Numbered from the stretch's first letter, positions 23,953 through 37,837 are shown. The stretch: 64,000 nucleotides of DNA from Elephas maximus indicus (GCF_024166365.1 NC_064822.1:109736823-109800822); one strand, 5' to 3'. Notes: generated by a model not told the origin, from the sequence alone. Program-made: numbers and translations.

Positions 23953-25540
23953 CTGCAAATGGGAAGGACAATATGATTAGAATCAATGTGAGGAGTTAAA
24001 ACTTTGTTTTGCCTGGATGGGATGTAGGGGGCAGAACACAAAGTTGCCACATAGCCTTCTCTTGGGTCCTGGAGCATTCTGTAGATGAATACCAAGAATT
24101 TAATTTAAAAAAATAGGTCAAGCCCCACCCACAACTTTCCTTTCAGTTAAACAGACCAAAGTTATTAGACGCCACAATTGTCTCTCTCTCCTAATTTCAG
24201 ATCCTAAAAGGCAAGTAGTGTGGTATGTTACCCCTGGCTACTTTTGTAACTATTCACAAGCCAAGAAGTCAAAGGGAAATGTGGAAAACCTTCAGAGTTA
24301 AAAGAGCCTTAATAGAATTAAAATCTTTCCTCCAGAGTGAATGAAGTTCTTTATAAAAACAAACAAACAAACAAAAGCCACCAAAATTTAATTTCCCTGC
24401 CTGAGCATCTTGACCAGTCTCTTAGCAGCATAAAAACGGTCTGCTCAGGCATCTTTCACCACATTTTCAGTGACTCGGTACATTTCCCTTAAACAAATTG
24501 AGCTTGTCCCTTCAGAGTATCCATCAGCTCACAAAAGCAAGGCTGACATCTCAAACACACTAAACCTCCTCTAGCAAACTCATGGATGGGGGTGGGGGGG
24601 GTGGGAGCAGGGGAGGGGTTTAGGGCAGGAAGGAGTAAGAATTTTTATTTTAAAATTCAAAATTAGTCACTTGACTGTTCAGTAATTCCCAAGGCTCAAC
24701 TAAGCCAAATAGTTAAGAAGGTAACCTCTCCTCTCAACTGACATTGACTTCGGGCCAAAGGAAGAGGGGGAAGAAAAAGAAGTCTGGCCCCAGACTCAGC
24801 ATCAACATGAAGTCTCAAAACACAGAGGAACCATTCATAGGCCCAAGGAAAGCTGCAGCAAGGCAACACAAATGGAAATTGAGTTAAACTCAGAAATATG
24901 CACACTAGGGGGTACGCAACAGAGGATCTAGTTTTTAAAATTACCATGTTGTTGCTACCATCATCATTTTTAAGATTTCTTCCTTAACCATGTTAAATGG
25001 TGCCTACAGTCTGGGTTACAGAGTAGCAGGAATTGTGTTCTTAGCTGAACTCCATTTTTATTTTGCTGTCATCTTTAAAGATGTTTTTCAGCACTCCTTA
25101 AAATATTTCCATCCTGACCAGAAGACCGCTCCCAGGAATAGAAAGAGCAACTACTAATCTCAGAATTATGTTCAAATCAAGTGATACAAAAGTTGCATTT
25201 ATCAATTTACTTCAAATTTATAATATGCAAAAAAAGAAAGTTGGAAACCGTATCTCCAGAACTTATTAGCAATAGGTTTACCCATACAAAAAACTGCCTG
25301 TACCCATTACTGTCCTGTAATTAAACCATTTTCATTAAAACACTTTGTTTGGAAGAGGGAGTAGGTAAGAATGTAGGTATGGGGGGTTAAAATAATTTCT
25401 CCATGAATTTAGAAGGGAGCCCTAAGCTTCAAGAAAACATATCTGATTTGGTTTATTTGAAATAAAAACAGCCTCCAAGCTCACTAGAGACAGGAAATGG
25501 CATATTCCAGCGAGAGCACCCCACCCCCACCCTCACTCAC

Positions 25541-25860
25541 CTTGGAATTTCCGGGAGCTGAGCAGTTTAGGTCAGAGCGCTAGGGTTAAAACCAGCCCCA
25601 TGTTGGATGCATGCAGTTAAGCATTGTGGCTATGGCCTCCCCTGCCTCACCAGGAAAAACAAGGATTTACATATGTGTTCTTCAGTTTGAGGGAGGGAAG
25701 AAGAAAATCTCCCTTTGTACCTTCATGCAGAAGAGGAGCCCCAAAGGTAGAAGATGAATGGGGGTTCCCTGCTTTACCTACCGGATCGCCCCAGTTCTTT
25801 CTTTCCCTCTGGGCTAACAGGAGGGGCCTCCCCTCCTAGGTCTGGGGCTTGGCGGGCTGG
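25541..25860 (-). other. CBX5: Candidate alternative first exon of CBX5
   Basis: A consensus minus-strand donor, TTCCAAG|GTGAGTGAGG, lies at 25541/25540, downstream of a local GC/CpG-rich patch (25850-25960) with an X-box. An ETS-like CCGGAAAT occurs inside. CBX5 is known to have transcripts with different 5'UTR exons, but I cannot confirm that this is one of them. Confidence 0.4.
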
Positions 25861-25965
25861 CTGCTCCCCCGCCCCCACCCAGCTGCCTGGGCGCCACTGC
25901 GCAGCTGTCCCAGTCCGTTGCCATGGCAACTGGCAGCAGTACTAGTCCAAGGGGGGAGAGGCAAA
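25850..25965. promoter_or_regulatory. CpG patch with perfect RFX X-box in CBX5 intron 1
   Basis: Here CBX5 intron 1 is briefly GC-rich: a CCCCCGCCCCCACCC run, GGGCGCCACTGCGCAGC, then GTTGCCATGGCAAC at 25917-25930, a perfect 14-bp palindrome matching the RFX X-box consensus. It is followed within 400 bp on the minus strand by a strong splice donor (25541). Confidence 0.5.
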
Positions 25966-26930
25966 CGGAAAAGTTAAAAGGCTTAACTTTCCTTTTCAGT
26001 AAAGACTGGGTGGAGAAACTGGAAGGTACCTTCCTTGGCCTCAAGGGAATTGCTTCCAGGGTTTTAAAAACTTGTGCTTATTTCTCTAAAAATTTCACTA
26101 AGAGCACTGTAAATCAATCATCAGCATTTTAAGATCACCTAACAGGATTACAGCTCTACTGGAAGGGGGAGGGGAAAGACTAGGTCCTTCTACAGAAGGA
26201 TCAGTACAAACCACCACCCCCTAATCCTGCCCACCAGGAGCACTTTGGACAAGGCCTTTTGTACCATCTGTCACTGAGCAGTTAATTAAAATTGCCTGAG
26301 GGGGAAAAATAACAGGAAAAAGCAGGGAGATAACTAAAAGATACAACTTTCCTTCTTTGGGGGATTACTAGATACAGAAACAGAATCCAGAGACTTGACG
26401 CACTACCAAAACACACATTTTCAAGTGAAATCATAACTAGGGAGGAAAAAGAAAAACAAACCACTAAGTAGTTAAAATAAAAAAAGAGGGAACAGCTCAG
26501 CGACAACCATTACTGTTATATTTAAGACCACTTCTTCTAATTAGTTGTCTCTGTAATGTTACCAGATTTCTTAATAACTATTACCCACTTGATATATATT
26601 TTTGATATATATTAATATATAATATAATAACAACTCCCTTTTTTTTTTTATAACAATACCTAGTACTTGAGGACTGAGATAAAGGAAAAAGATACTTACA
26701 GACCTCAAAGTTCCATAAATTTTCCTTTCTCTTGGCTCTAAAGAACATTTTTGAGAGCCCCTAAACCTGCTCTGCTAACAGATAAGGGTCTTTAGTCAGA
26801 GGTTGCTGTCACAGGAGAGTAATGAAAAGGGACCAAAAAAAAAAAAAAAAGCAAAAACCGCAACTGAGGAAAAAAGCAGAAAACGGTGATTACTTTGGCG
26901 GTCAAAAAGAAGAAACTACAGGGTATGAGG

Positions 26931-27115
26931 AGCCCTGGTCGCGCAATGGTTAAGAGCTACAGCAGGCCACGGCTGCTAACCAAGGCTGTTAACCAAAAGG
27001 TCAGTGGTTGGAATCCACCAGGCGCTTGCTCCTTGGAAACCCTTAAGGGGCAGTTCTACTGTCGTATAGGGTCACTGAGTCAGAACGGACTCAAGGTCAA
27101 CAGGTTTGGTTTTAT
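26931..27115 (+). repeat. AfroSINE copy with target duplication
   Basis: Starts AGCCCTGGTCGCGCAATGG. Flanked by AGGGTATGA at 26920-26928 and 27116-27124, a 9-bp target-site duplication. It carries an internal duplication of the 'ggctgctaaccaa' segment. Confidence 0.9.
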
Positions 27116-29398
27116 AGGGTATGAAAGTAAAATTAAAAAAAAAAAATCAATTACAAGGAATTTTCTCAAATTTGAATGGCACTATCAAGAAATCTGAGTG
27201 CAAGCTGCCTTTTTGGTCTTCTTTCTCCAACTCTTTTTTTTTTTTTTTTTTTAACTTTTCTTAGTTAAAGGATATGGAAACAATGCCAAAGGAATTAGAT
27301 CAGGGTCCTGATTCTGTGATTAACTTGCCATGTGTGATCCTGTGTAAATAAATTTCAGATCTAATCCTGCATCACTAAAACATGCCAAATAAATCCCCAC
27401 TGCCTACCTCCTTGGGAAAGAGTGCGCTTATGTTGAAACCAAAGAGCTGTTATGTCCCCGAAAGAGAAGCTTTTGTAAAAATATGCTAGGGCTGAATATA
27501 ACAGCAGCAGGAAACATGTGACCTTCCAAATTCCTCAGCTGTTAAACCATATCACACACAACAGGGTAAAGTAACTCCTGCAGTTCAAAGTGTCAGTAAA
27601 TGGCAAGAAAAGAGTAACAGTTTTTGTTAACTAGGCACCCGAAACTAATAAACCTTTCTAGTGGGTAGACTAGGGCAGGTATGTTTTCTCTCAAGGGTAA
27701 AACACTTATTCTATTTCCTTAAAACTCAGAAAAGCATTGCCAATTACAAAATTAAAAGACTACCTGACAGTAATTCTATGAAGGGATAAAGGACAGAAAA
27801 GAATGACAGCAACACTAACATTTTGCTAAAAATCTTCAAAAAAAGAACAGTGAATTTAGCAAGGAAATGAACAAAAATATTCTGGTGTCCACTTCTCCCC
27901 CTAAAATTACATCAGGAAATAGATCAATTCCCTCCTTTCCACCCTTAAGAACTACCTAAAGGGCACATGGACTGAGGTCCCTTTCTCTTTTGGAAACGGG
28001 TTTCGTAACAGCTGACAAATGAAATTGGGCCTGATGCCAGGAGTCAGAGTCCAACCATAATATTCTGTAAAGAATGGCATGCAATTGTCTTGTAAATCTC
28101 CTGGACAGTCACAGATCAGAAGCTGGCAAGGATGACGACATAGTTCTGATGGAATGTGTCTTATCTTAACCTTGAAGTTACAGATCTGCTCAGGAGCAGC
28201 AGTAAGAAATGAGAAATGCACTCAGACATCGGAGGGGACATAATTCTCTTTTAGACAGTGCGACCCAGTGTATTAGGGTCAAATGAAACACAAAGCCAGA
28301 CGAACAATTTAAGGGCTAGAGCCTGGACCAGATAAAGCATCCAGACTGGTGGTTCACGCCGAGCTTGGGAGGAGGGAACGTTCCAGTATGAGAAATGAGA
28401 CATGGCTGGCAGGATGATGGAGTGATTAAGGTAGAATCCTGAGACCACGACAGAAGGAAGAGAGGATGAGCCTCTGAGTGCAAACTTATCCTTGTGGAAA
28501 TCTCCACGGGAAGGGGCAAGCAGCTTCTCAAGTTTCTAGAGCATCTTTCAGGCATGGCAGCTCTCAGCCCTCTCTTCAGTATAATCAGGAACTTTCTGGT
28601 AAAGGCATCAACAACTATAAGTGGATTCCAGCAACTAAAATCCATAAGAACAGGAGAAAACCGCAGGTTCCACCAACCCTTCATGTCAACAATGCAAGGC
28701 AAATTCACATTACAGGCTTCCAAATGCTGGGAAAAGCACCTAAGGTAGGAAGGCTTGGAAAAAACATCAAAGAGCTTGTGGTCAGGCAGTCAGGACCCAC
28801 ATTCCAAGCCGCTGACAGGAGGACAGGAGACTCCTTTAACAGACGAATCAACCAAAAAAAAAAAAAAAAAAAGGGCGGGGGGAAGAGGTGAGGAGGTGAA
28901 GCAGAAAGAGAAAAGGGAAAAATATCCCATACAAATAAGGGTAAAAGGAAGAGGTTTAAAAACTAAGTCCCCAGCAATTACAAAGAGAAAAAAGGAGGCA
29001 TTACACAAAGCTGGAGAGACCCGGAAGGAAAAGAAATGCAATGGTTAGCTCTTTGCATTAACTTATCAATCCTAGAACCACAGAATCACCCACATGGGTC
29101 TCTGGTGTCTGCTCTGTCCAGTTCAGACTCTGCTCTAGTCCCTTCAGTCACCACTGTCTTAGTCAATGCCAGCTGTCTTAGTGGCTTTGCATAGAGCTTG
29201 GTATAGCAAATTTTATTTTCATCACCACATAACCAAAAGCATATATAATTCTAAATATTTCTCTAAGCTTTCTTTGTACTGTTTAAAAAGGAATGAAAAA
29301 CAATTAGTAGGAGGTGGTAACCAGACTAAATGTCCAAAGGCCTAATCAATATGCTCTCTCATTTTAGACTTTCAATATAAATTCTGTAAGCCTACTAA

Positions 29399-29552
29399 AA
29401 CCAAGCCAGTTGTCACTGAGTTGATTCTCAGCAACCCTACAGACTAAGAGTAGAACTGCCCCATAGTTTCCAAGGAGCCAGCAACTACTGGATTCGAACT
29501 GCCGACCTTCTGGTTAGCAGCTGAGCTCTTAATCACTGCACCACCAGAACTC
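29399..29552 (-). repeat. AfroSINE copy
   Basis: 'ccagttgtcactgagttgat' to 'cactgcaccaccagaactcc', short subtype. Confidence 0.87.
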
Positions 29553-32500
29553 CATAAGCCTACTAAGAAGGCAAAATCCTCCAGAAAGCAAGCCAGGGCT
29601 AAAGACCAGGGAAGGGCGAGGGCATATGTAAAGCTCCCTATCACATGGATTAATTTAATATGCCACTGATGGGTGACTTCAGTTGGCCCGGGTTTGAGAG
29701 ATTCCCACTGCTCATCTAATGTCCCTGGGGAAAGAGAAGTGGCTTGGTTAAAAATTAAACTGTCAGCTATAGCATTGTCTTCAAGAAGTCCTCTATACAG
29801 CCTTATTGCAGCAAATAAACCCGATGAAAACAAACCAATTTACAGAACCATTTTAATCTGCCCTACATCTGTTCTTTGGTCTTTATGCATCTTGAAGTAC
29901 TGATGGTCTTAGGCATGTTACACACATAGCACAAAACTAAAAGACCCTCTTATAAAGATGTTTTTTCCCACTGGATTTATGATTTCCAAAGTATTAGCCA
30001 TTTTAACAAAACAGCAAAGAGACGCACATTACAAAGGTCCCGACTGTCTCAGGTTTTGTTAAATGGGCTGGTAACTATCACTACACCTCCACCAAAAGCT
30101 CATGAGCACCCAACTCAAGAAGAGTTAAAAGCTTTTTAAATGTCTATTTAAGAGGCTGGATTAGGAAAGAGTTGAGGAGAAAGATTAACTGTGGTCGTTA
30201 ACACCCCTATCATTAACAAGGCACATACAGACAACAAAACTTTATTAATAGACAGGAGTGTCGAAAGAGGAAATGTTTTCCCTTTGGCTAGCTCAGCTCC
30301 AGATCGTGATCTTTTAGAAATCAGGCCAAGGCACTGCTACAACCACAGTCACAGAATTACTATTCTGGGGCAAAGTATCCTGTTTGTTGATTATCCATGC
30401 CTCCTGTTCCAGTGAGTAAGGGAGTAAAGGGCCCTTTGTTCTTTTAGATTAAAACACATACATTATAAATGGAGATAATTGCTGTCTTGTAAATTTTATT
30501 TGGCTGTACTACCCCAAGCTCTGATCACTATTTAAAAATATAAATGAATGTGGACTACAGGACTCATTTCTCAGAACTGCTTGAAGTTTATCATTCTGGA
30601 AAACTAGTATATTTAGCAGCAACACACAAATTCTTGGTATCTCATTACCAGATCACCGTCTCACAAAGTAATTTTATATGTGATTTATTTTCCGAAAAGC
30701 TACTAGATGTCTTCTCTCAAGTATCAGTCTTCTTTAAACTTAGGGCATGCCTAAACTCGCCAGTAGGCAAGAGGCTGGATATCCAATTGTTCAAAATTTA
30801 TGAGAAAGCAGAACTTGGCACCACTATGGAAAATGTCTTCCAGATGGTGCTTTCCAACAACTCTCCTTGGAATGCACTGAACTCATCTCAAGGCCCTCAA
30901 CTCTCAGGTGGGTGTTAATCTCACACCCACTCCTCTCTTAATTAAATGCGATGAAGCATGAACTAGTAGACCCTGTCACCTCTCACGAAGAACCTGGCTA
31001 TTCCATCATAAATTACTCCTAAGAAAAGCGGATAATAGCAACGTTTGAGTAGATCACCATGAATCTTAGATTTATACACGATACCACCCTGGCAGATCAT
31101 GTTCACACAATGTGGAAGGGTTGAGAGAGAACTGGAGTACCCACCCCCAAATAAAATTACGGTCACAGAACATTTTCCAAACATCAGTCATAAAATTAAG
31201 ACTCAGCGCTGACATCAACTAGCTTACTAGGTTTTGGATATCAGCAGCTTGAGTTACAAAGACCCCTTCAGGTCATTTCAACAAATCCTCTATTGTATGG
31301 AAGAGCCTATACTAAGCTAGATAGTTTAGGTTCTCGCACAGTCTTAGTTTAGCAAAGGTACTAAAATTAATTTGCATAATCATAAACTAAAACCTCTAAA
31401 ATATCTCTAATTGTTGAAAAGACATTAAAATTTAAACTAATATATGAAAATCTCGTTAATCCATGTTAACAAAAGAGTTTTTGTATAACTGGAGTAAGAA
31501 TAACTCAGACTGTAAAACTTCAGGGAGTAAGAGACCATTCCTTCAACATATGGCATAATTTTGTGCTCTATATGTGCAACGTGAATTACACTGAAGTCAC
31601 AGCCTACAATTTAGATAAAGTCAACCTGTATTGAACTTTTCCCCATCCCATATAAGAGGATTCTCGACAGCTTCTTGGCCATCTATTATGAGCCTGACCA
31701 ATTTCTCTCTGTGGCAATTTAAAAGCTGTAAAAAAATACATAATGGGTGATGACAGGAGAAACAAACCCATACCAGAAGTTATTGAACCTTGGAGGCTTT
31801 GCAAGTGTCTCTATTGACATTTAAGTGTGAGTTACTATGCTACGATATAAAAGTGTGCTCCACACTTCAGATATATCGATAGTTAAATGCAAAGAAAGGC
31901 CACCAGCAGATAAATGGCTAAAGGGACGGTCAATTTCAGACCACCCAGCTCTTCAACTGACTGTTTTGATGTGTAACTTATGCCAAAAAAGCTTTTCCTG
32001 ACTTTTTTGTTCTAGCTTCCAACTACATTCCTAATTCAAACCCTACGCCAAAGGGATGGTTAATACCGCAACTCTGAACCGTGCTCTAAAATTATTTGAT
32101 TGGTTATGAAAAACTTATTGAGGGCATAATATGTATCAAGCACTGCATGGGTACTGAGGGTTTTTAAAGTTTCTCCTTGGTTAAGTCAGCACTGGTCCGT
32201 ACCATCTCTGAAAGCTGGGGCTACTAAAAAGGACAACTTGTTAACAGTAGAAAGATCAGCACAAGGAATGAGACCTGGGTTCTGTCCTAACTAGATCACT
32301 AAAAGGTCAAATTGGACAGTTCACTTAACCTGGTTGTTGGTTATACCCTCTACTTAATCCCACAGATCTGTTTGAAAAATACAAAGCAAATGAATAGAAG
32401 ATAAAATGTCTGACAGTAGATGAAAAAACAACTAAGACTTTGGTAAGTGTTCCCTCCTCTTCTATTTTCAAGAGTGTGTGGAGTTGATATTATTTCCCTG

Positions 32501-32593
32501 AAAGTTTGGTAAAATTGACCAACGGAGCCACTGGGCCTGTAGTTCTCTTAGGTGGAAGGCTTTTAACTACGAATTCCATTTCTTTAATAGATA

Positions 32594-32781
32594 AACACCA
32601 AACCCATTGCTGTCAGGTCAATTTCGACTCACAGCGACCCTACAGGGCAGAGTAGAACTGCCCCACAGGATTTCCAAGGCTGTAAATCGTTCTGGAAGCA
32701 GACTGCCACATTTTTCTCCAGCAGAGCAGCTCGTGGGTTCGAACTGCTGACCTTTCCGTTAGCAGCTGAGCACCAAGGCCC
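32594..32781 (-). repeat. AfroSINE copy, long subtype
   Basis: 'aaacccattgctgtcaggtc' to 'agcagctgagcaccaaggcc'; lies directly against an antisense L1 fragment. Confidence 0.87.
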
Positions 32782-32799
32782 CTTAATACAGACCTAGTG

Positions 32800-33806
32800 A
32801 GATTCTGTATTTAAGTGAGCTTTGGTAATTTATGTCCTTCCAAGAAGTAATTCATCCAAGATATTGAATTTACTGCATAGTTGTTTATAATATTTCCTTG
32901 CTACCTTTTTTATGTCTCTAGTGTCATGATACCTCCTCCTTTAGTCCTGATGTTGGCAATTTGTGTCTTTTTTTTCCTGATCAGATTTGCTTAGTTTATC
33001 AATTTTATAGAATTTCTCAAATAACCAATTTTCAGTTTCAGTGATCTTCTTTACTGTTTTTATGTTTCATTAATTACTGCTTTTATCTTTATTATTTCTT
33101 TTCTTCTGGTTACTTTGGATTAAACTTACTCTTCTTTCTCTAGGATCTTACGGTAGAAACTTAAGTCACTGACTTTAGACCTTTCTTTTTTAATTGAAGC
33201 GTTTAATGTAATAAATTTCCCTCTAAACACTGCTTTAAATGCATCCCACAAATTTTGGTATCTCATGTTCTCATTTTCATTCAGTTCAAAACATTTTCTA
33301 ATTTTCTTTGTGATTTGTTCTTTGATTTGTGAGTTACTTTAGAAGTGTGTTTAGTTTCCAAATATTTGGAGATTCTCCGGACATCTGTTATTGATTTCCA
33401 ATTTAATTCCAATGTGGTAGGAAAACATACTTTATATGATCACATCTTCTTAAATTTGAGACTTATTTTATAGCCAAGGGGATGGTCTATCTTGGCTAAA
33501 TGTTCCATGTACCTTTGAAAAGAATGTGCATTATGCTGTCCTTGGGTGGAGTACCCTACAGTTATCAATTAGATCAGGTTGGTTGATAGTGCTTTTCAAG
33601 TCTATTTCCTTACTGATTTTCTGTCTTCTTCTTCTATCAATTATTGAGAGAAGAGATGTTGAAATATCCATGTAATTGCAAATGTCTATTTGACCTTTCA
33701 GTTCTATTGGTTTTTCCTTCATGTGTTTTGAAGCTTTATTATTAGTTGTATAAACGTTTAGGTTTGTTATGTTCTCTTGATGAATTAATCCCTTTGTCAC
33801 CTGACC
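32800..33806 (-). mobile_element. L1 ORF2 (endonuclease region) fragment
   Basis: The minus-strand frame 33800-33531 reads ...NVYTTNNKASKHMKEK... and ...IDLKSTINQPDLIDNCRVLH..., typical of the L1 ORF2 endonuclease. Frames are broken elsewhere. An old copy in CBX5 intron 1. Confidence 0.8.
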
Positions 33807-34551
33807 TGGTACCTATTTCACAGGTCTGGCATGAAAAAAGAACAAGAAAACACTGAAAAATATACAGCTAATAGAGGGTAAAAAATTTGGTAATAGAGAA
33901 AGTTAAAAATAACTTTAATAAATTTTCTGAATTATCTAAGTTTTATCTATGCTTGTCTCCATCTACTCATATAAATGAGGTTTGCCTATGTCTTATCAGA
34001 TCCTTAGGTATAATTTATCGTTGTGAAACACTGAACAAATTAGCAGTATATTACTCTCTACAACTCCCTGTGAGGTAACTGAGTTTTACTGATTTAGGGA
34101 TGAGAAACAAAGCACACAGAGTTCAAGGATTTGCCACAGAAACAAAACGTAAGATAGATCTCTCAGTCTGTTAGTTGACCTTTTTAGCACAGGGCATTTT
34201 ATTCCAACATAATTATGCCCATTGGCTCAGATATGAACTTGCTTTATTCTAAGAAATGTAGATTACAATCAGAGAAATACTTGAATTCAATTTATTTCTT
34301 CCTCTCCAAGGAATAAATAAAAAATGAGAACATGTTTTAAAATGGATCTTGTAACAGTCCTTTTAACTACAGCATCTCAATTCCACGTTTTCTAGTATTC
34401 TTCCTAGCAAAGAAGCACAATGGAACAGTCAGTTAGTAAGTCTGAAGAATAAGAATGAAGGTAAAATTTTTTTACCCTGTACATGTCCCAGCTTCTTTCA
34501 AGCAGAAAATCTGTCAGTGTTTAATTTTTACCAACTACTATTCCCTGATAG

Positions 34552-34748
34552 GTTCCTGGGTGACAAAACGGTTAAATGGGTGACTACTAACTGAAAGGTT
34601 GGAGGTTCAAACCCACATACAGGAGTCTCGGAAGACAGGCCTGGAGGTCTGCTTGCATAAGGTCACTGCCTTGGAAACTCTAAGGAGCAGTTCTACTCTG
34701 CACACATCAGGTCGCCACCATGAGTCGGAATCGACTTGGCAGCTACTA
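34552..34748 (+). repeat. AfroSINE copy, divergent long subtype
   Basis: Head 'ggttcctgggtgacaaaacg', B-box-like 'ggaggttcaaaccc', tail 'gagtcggaatcgacttggca'. Confidence 0.82.
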
Positions 34749-35141
34749 ACAACTATTACCTGGGAAAGAAGTCCAGACGACACAGTTCACAGTCTCATAG
34801 CTATTGTTACCATTCCTATTCAGCAGGATGAATCAAAATGGCCCAGCTAGCCCATTACATCCTTTTAGAAAGTCTTTTCTTTCAAAAGGTTTAAACACAC
34901 AGTTAACAAGTAAAGGTTTTTTATTCTGTTAATTCCCTGAGGAGCTGACATCTGCCAACAACTCAGTCTTCAGTCCTAGGCAAGAAAACTAGATCTACGC
35001 TGGTCCAAAATGTTAGTATGAGTTCTTGATTCACATTTAAAATTACTACTTCAATAACAAGAATTTATAATTATTACTTCAAAAACAAACTCCAAGACTT
35101 AGAGTCCACAAAAATTTTAAGTCTAGAACACTATTATCTAT

Positions 35142-35336
35142 CACCTGGTGGTATAAATGGTTAATGTGCTCAGCTGCTAACTGAAAGGTTGGAGGTTTGA
35201 ATCTACCTGGAAGTGCCTCAGAAGAAAAGCCTGGTGATCTGCTTCTGAAAAAATCAGTCATTGAAAGCCCAGTGGAACAGTTCTACTCTGACACACATAG
35301 GATCACCATGAATCAACTTGACAGCAACTGGCTGGT
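35142..35336 (+). repeat. AfroSINE copy, divergent long subtype
   Basis: Head 'cacctggtggtataaatggt', B-box-like 'ggaggtttgaatc', tail 'gaatcaacttgacagcaact'. Confidence 0.82.
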
Positions 35337-35553
35337 ATCCAACTCCTCCATATAAACTGGAGAAAATAAAGACCAAAAAGGCCAAATGGCTCACCCAAAT
35401 CTACACTTCTAGTTAATGGCAGAAGGGGGAAGAGAACCCAGGTTTCCTGAGCCTATTCTCCCCCCCTTTTCAGTTGCCTCTCCTTCATTTTTAAACAACC
35501 TTTTTAAACATTTTCAGGTCAAATTTATTTGAACAGGAGTTAGGAAATGAGAA

Positions 35554-35988
35554 TGTAATGGGCTGGATGGTAGCCCCCCAAAAAGATATGTCCATATCCT
35601 AACTTCCCAAACTTGTGAATACTGTATGACAAAAGATGTGATTAAGTTAAGGATCTTGAGAGGAGTTTATCCTGGATTTGCAGGTGGGCCCTAAATCACA
35701 CGTATCTTATAAGGCAGGGACAGAGAGAGTTTTGAGATATTCAGTGGAGGAGACGTTAAGACAGAACACAGTGAGATGTGGCCACAAGCCAAGAAATGCT
35801 GATAGCAACCGGGAGCAGGAAGAGACAAGGAACGGATTTCCCCATAGAGCCTCCAGAGGAGTTCAGTCCTGCCACAGCCTTTATTTCAGACTTTCCTGGC
35901 TTTCAGAACTATGAGAGAATAAATTCCTCTTGTTTTAAACCACCAAATCTGGGATAATTTGTCATAAAAGCTACAGGAAACTAATACA
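35554..35988 (+). mobile_element. Solo LTR, MLT1-like (ERVL-MaLR)
   Basis: TG...CA element starting 'tgtaatgggctggatgg', with 'gtgggccctaaatcac', 'ataaattcctcttgttttaa' and 'ctaatacaca' in the expected order. LTR only, no internal coding sequence; an ancient, inactive copy. Confidence 0.78.
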
Positions 35989-37837
35989 CAGGGAAATTGA
36001 AAAAATCACAAAACTGGACATACATAACGTTAATTACTGATTTGAAAAGAACTGTGCTTCAAGCGATGCAAAGAATGCCCAAAATGTTCACTCCCTCATT
36101 CCAAAGGGTAAACTGAGGCAATTACAGGCGCAGTTTGGAAAAAAAAAAAATTGGCAGACCTAAGAGAAACTCAAATAGGTCTAATATTTACATAGCTGTG
36201 AACAAGAACAGTGTAGGTTTTTCCCTAAACACGCTCACTGGTAGAGCTCCTGGACAGACTAAACATAGGCAGCAGTTGTCACTGTGGGTGTTCTGCCAAC
36301 ACAAGTGTAAAGTTGTCATCAGAAATGAATCCGTGGCTTCAAATGGCTTACAGAAATCCAACAAATCTGTATCTTGGACTCTGTGCAAGCCAGCTCTTCT
36401 CAGGATGACCTGGACTCCTTCCCATTGGTACAGTTATCAATAAAAGCCATCCTTTATAAGCAGGGAAGGGAAATCAAAGTTTATGTCAGGGAAAAAAGAT
36501 GATTGCCCAGAGTCCAAGTTCATGGATAACAATGCGTAAATAGTAGCCATACAGAATCAGTTACAGGTGATATCTCCCACTGTCACGTATAACTTTTAAA
36601 ATCAATACCCACAGCACAGCTTAAAAACAGACCAAATAAAAGGATCAACAAAACCTAAAATGCTTTAACAGTGGGGCGTTATTAAACAGGTCATTCCAAC
36701 AAAACATGGAAATCATGCTACATGGTTAAATTTAACTCCTCAACAAAAACATTAGTCTTTGTCAGAAGCCTCTGTATCCTGGATACCTTTTTCTCTTTTC
36801 TAGAGCTACTTTTAAGGGCCCTGAGTCTCCAGAATTTTCCTAAACATTTAACTCCAGTCACTTCAAATGTATGTTCCTTCTATTTCCCAGCTATCATCCT
36901 GCTGTTCTCCTACTAAGAAAATTCCAGGTTACTTTTCAGACAGACCAGTGAAGACATGTGATTTTCCCTTTTAGTAAACAATTCTTTAGGTTTTGCTGCA
37001 ACAGTACGACTCTAAATTCTAAGCACAAGTGCTTTAAATCTAACTTTTCTAATACAGGCTCAACTCTTTAAATTAGCCATTTAAATTTCCCCACCAAAGA
37101 CAAATGTCCATCAGATGTATTAACTATCATACTGGAAGTGAATTCACAATAAAACAGGCAATTTTTACTCATGTACCATGGAAAAAGGTTCTGTAATCTT
37201 TCAAAGCAAAATACACCAATAAATACATCAATTGAGGGGATCGAGATGAAACTGTGTATAAATCTGAGTACCTGGGGCTAGAGAGAGCGTAATCCCCTCG
37301 GAGAATATATAAGGTGGCACAATTTTGTATTCTTAAGTTCAGTGTTTTCGTTTTTCCTAGAACTGTGAGTCTGTACAGTGGTAGGCTGTGAAATCAGTTC
37401 GGTGGAAACTGACCTGCGTTTAGAAAATGAAATACTAGATTGCAGATGAGAAAATATCAGAGTGCTTTGCGCATGTAGTTGTTTACTGAAACTTTCTTCA
37501 ATCTGTGTACAGGGTCAGTGCAAAATGTATTTCTTACTGAGGGTCTAAGTCAAAAAAGTTTGAGACATTGATCCAAAAGAATCCCAGGAAAGGAAAGAGA
37601 GCTAAATCAGATGAAAATGCAAGAAGCCTCTGAAGCAAAATCTACCTTCTTCAAAAACATATTTGTAATTATTTTGGGAAGCCAATACAAGATGCAGTCA
37701 ATATGTTTGTATTGAAAGCAATAGTGAAAACTTAAGCCACTCCCTAAACACTTCATCTGCTCCCTTCTTTAATTTTGAGTGGGTAAAATAAAATATTTTG
37801 AAGAGATAATCAACTCCAGCATCTCTCATTTTAGAAC

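Noticed and set aside
26931-27115. tRNA-like sequences in AfroSINE heads as tRNA genes
   Set aside because: They have A/B-box-like stretches but no cloverleaf with anticodon arm; they are SINE promoters.
28478-28891. 137-codon plus frame in CBX5 intron 1
   Set aside because: Ends in a poly-lysine tract from an A-run; no domain, no splice context, opposite strand to the gene.
35554-35988. Possible complete endogenous retrovirus
   Set aside because: Only a solo LTR-like sequence is present, with no internal genes on either side.
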